Below, piece by piece: positions 5,227-6,487 of a stretch of 6,487 nt of DNA. The stretch's first letter is position 1; each line of letters begins with the position of its first letter. Both the position numbers and the translations under genes were made by a program. Source of the stretch: Thermoplasmata archaeon (GTDB taxonomy: Archaea; Thermoplasmatota; Thermoplasmata; RBG-16-68-12; JAGMCJ01); contig JAGMCJ010000152.1 in NCBI GenBank assembly GCA_023129265.1, forward strand, positions 1 to 6,487, read 5' to 3'. The notes beneath the pieces were generated by a model, which searched no databases, was not told the origin of the DNA, and was given only the letters and a program-made list of their open reading frames with translations.

Positions 5227-6234
5227 ATGTGGCCAATACGGGACGTGAGATATCAGGTTACACACGCCTGCGATCTCCATTGCCCCCACTGTTTTGCGAA
5301 AGCCGACAAACCGCTGCCCGACGAGTTGACGCTCGAGGAAGCGAAGGCAATGGTTCTCGATCTGAAGGAGAGCGGGATGAGAATGATCACACTCACGGGC
5401 GGCGAGCCACTATGTCGAGAGGAGTTCACGCTTGATCTGGCTTCCTTCCTGGGTGAGCAGGGGATACGCTACAGGGTCTTCACGAACGGCTTCCGCATGA
5501 CGGAAGAAATCGCGTCTCGTCTGAAGAAGAGCGACGCTTATGAGGTTCAGGTCAGCTTCGACGGCCTGAGGGAGACCCATGATGCGTTTCGCGGAGCCCA
5601 GGGGTCGTTCGATAAGGCCATCAGGGCTCTCGAGATCGCCAGAGACGCGGGGCTCAGGACAACGGTCAGAGTCACTGTCACGAGAAGGAACTCAGAGGAG
5701 ATCCTCGACCTCCTGGACATCGTCTACCCGTTGGGAATATCTGCGTTCAGGGTCAGACCGTTCGTCCCCGTCGGGAGAGGAAAGGAGCACAAGGAGTTCA
5801 TCCCGGAAAGGGAAGACTTCGAGAATTCCTTCGTTCGTCTCGCAAAGGTGAAGGAAAGGTACCCGATCCAGATCACGTTCATAGTTCCCCATTTCACCTT
5901 CGTCTTCGACAGCAGTAGGAAGTATGATTCCGAAAGGGAGTTCGATGGCATACCCTGTGTGTGCGGAAAGACCCTGGCGGCGATTACGCCCGACGGAGGG
6001 GTCAGACCGTGTGGTTACTTCTCCTCCGACCTGGGGAACGTGAGGGAGATGAAGTTCTCCGAGATATGGGAGAACAACGAGTTCCTTCAGAGAATGAGGA
6101 ACCTCGAGAGACTGGAGGACAAGTGCATGGAGTGCGAGTTCCTGAGCCTTTGCCGTGGCGGCTGCAGGGCGTCCGCGTACGAGAACACGGGAAGGCTCGA
6201 TGCGACCGACCCCCTTTGCCCGTTGGTGGATTAG
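5227..6234 (+). CDS. Radical SAM/SPASM-domain enzyme
   Basis: The protein is 335 residues from ATG 5227. The radical SAM cluster motif CX3CX2C is at Cys15, Cys19 and Cys22 (CDLHCPHC), followed by LTGGEPLCREEF (56-67) and QVSFDGLRETHDAFRG (108-123). The C-terminal SPASM domain has seven cysteines in the standard pattern: Cys246, Cys262 after GGVRP, then CX2CX5CX3C at 300, 303, 309 and 313, and Cys331. These would hold two auxiliary 4Fe-4S clusters. SPASM enzymes modify peptides or proteins (thioether, C-C or C-O links) or act in cofactor pathways such as heme and PQQ synthesis; which applies here cannot be told. An open frame reaches back to 5116, but ATG 5227 (or GTG 5221) sits at the expected distance from the TATA box and starts where family homology starts. 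Its stop codon abuts the ATG of the next gene, which is the best candidate partner. Confidence 0.87.
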   Translation: MWPIRDVRYQVTHACDLHCPHCFAKADKPLPDELTLEEAKAMVLDLKESGMRMITLTGGEPLCREEFTLDLASFLGEQGIRYRVFTNGFRMTEEIASRLKKSDAYEVQVSFDGLRETHDAFRGAQGSFDKAIRALEIARDAGLRTTVRVTVTRRNSEEILDLLDIVYPLGISAFRVRPFVPVGRGKEHKEFIPEREDFENSFVRLAKVKERYPIQITFIVPHFTFVFDSSRKYDSEREFDGIPCVCGKTLAAITPDGGVRPCGYFSSDLGNVREMKFSEIWENNEFLQRMRNLERLEDKCMECEFLSLCRGGCRASAYENTGRLDATDPLCPLVD

Positions 6235-6487
6235 ATGTTGATCCCGAAGCACTGCAGACATGTTGGCGTCAAGGACGTTGACTTCCCGCTCAACCCGGAG
6301 AGCATCCTGAAGGCCTGGAAAGGGAAGAGAATCTACTTCAGAACGAACTACCTCGTCCTCAGGAACGGAAACGAGCACTCCGTCCTGGGAGTCAAGTCGA
6401 CGCCGTCCGGCGTCATGAATGATATCGACGACATCGATATCATATCCCTTCCAGATGGGACCGTGTGGGTGGAAGACACGGAGATCG
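6235..6487 (+). CDS. Unrecognised protein coupled to the SPASM enzyme (3' end outside window)
   Basis: An ATG directly follows the TAG of the radical SAM/SPASM gene with zero spacing, and GGTGG lies about 5 bases upstream inside that gene's last codons. Eighty-four codons are visible and the frame stays open to the window edge. I do not recognise the family. The visible part is soluble-looking, with LNPESILKAWKGKRIYFRTNYLVL (starting at residue 19) predicted as a helix then strands, a single cysteine at position 7, and an acidic NDIDDIDII stretch (62-70). No signal peptide or membrane segment is seen. The tight coupling suggests it acts with the SPASM enzyme as partner, chaperone or substrate-recognition protein. 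The visible length already exceeds a typical short precursor peptide, and it is not cysteine-rich, so a substrate role is less likely but not excluded. Confidence 0.7.
   Translation, partial: MLIPKHCRHVGVKDVDFPLNPESILKAWKGKRIYFRTNYLVLRNGNEHSVLGVKSTPSGVMNDIDDIDIISLPDGTVWVEDTEI
6421..6441. repeat. Perfect 8-base inverted repeat inside the partial gene
   Basis: Arms GATATCGA (6421-6428) and TCGATATC (6434-6441) flank a 5-base loop CGACA. The element lies within codons for the acidic DIDDIDI run, so the symmetry may simply come from repeated Asp-Ile codons (GAT/GAC and ATC/ATA). It could form a hairpin in the mRNA. No regulatory role is evident. Confidence 0.45.

Noticed and set aside
5227..6234. 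Assignment of the SPASM protein to heme synthesis (AhbC/AhbD) or PqqE
   Set aside because: The cysteine pattern is shared by many SPASM families and no heme or PQQ genes, and no precursor peptide, are visible, so a specific name is not supported.
5692..6378. Long - strand open frame (228 residues) opposite the SPASM gene
   Set aside because: It covers the SPASM cysteine region and the next gene's start in antisense and shows no recognisable domain; the + strand frames have strong motifs.
1..6487. CRISPR array, tRNA/rRNA genes, insertion sequence or integration site
   Set aside because: No regularly spaced repeats, cloverleaf-like sequence, transposase motifs or terminal inverted repeats were seen anywhere in the window.

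Overview
The window reads as dense archaeal DNA, probably euryarchaeal and possibly Thermoplasmatota (lineage is a low-confidence inference). The support is: TATA-like boxes placed about 26 bases before probable starts, several starts that look leaderless, a regulator built like a doubled Lrp/AsnC protein, frequent AGG/AGA arginine codons, and GGTG- or GGAG-type ribosome sites on downstream genes. There are no tRNA or rRNA genes, CRISPR arrays, insertion sequences or other clear mobile elements. No gene-free stretch exceeds 300 bases.

Left part (1-1309). The C-terminal end of a GT-B (family 4-like) glycosyltransferase overlaps by four bases an OsmC/Ohr-type thiol protein on the + strand. This meets, tail to tail with an 8-base overlap, a carboxymuconolactone decarboxylase/AhpD-like protein on the - strand whose CxxC motif is SxxC. 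A short divergent spacer then leads to a 57-residue unrecognised protein on the + strand, which ends 4 bases inside the next - strand gene.

Centre (1306-4968, all - strand, read right to left). First comes a regulator made of two gapless copies of a winged-helix plus Lrp-like sensor unit. After an 88-base gap with a good TATA box there is a tight cassette: an unusual radical SAM enzyme, an AIR-synthase-related (PurM/HypE/ThiL/SelD superfamily) protein, and a GNAT acetyltransferase. The first two strongly resemble the MSMEG_0568-type radical SAM protein and the Sll0787-type AIR synthase-like protein of the bacterial Nit1C (nitrilase/cyanide-assimilation, nitrogen-starvation) cluster. Here they sit in an archaeal setting with no nitrilase in view, and the GNAT comes after rather than before the AIR protein. 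The genes are 1 base apart or overlapping, so they are probably co-translated and act in one unknown pathway.

Right part (4969-6487). A 258-base divergent promoter region separates the regulator from a + strand radical SAM/SPASM enzyme with all ten expected cluster cysteines. An unrecognised protein follows with zero spacing and runs off the window. This second radical SAM unit may be a peptide- or protein-modifying system, but no substrate can be identified from the sequence.

The most interesting content is the archaeal Nit1C-like three-gene core without its nitrilase, next to a doubled Lrp-like regulator and a second, SPASM-type radical SAM operon.
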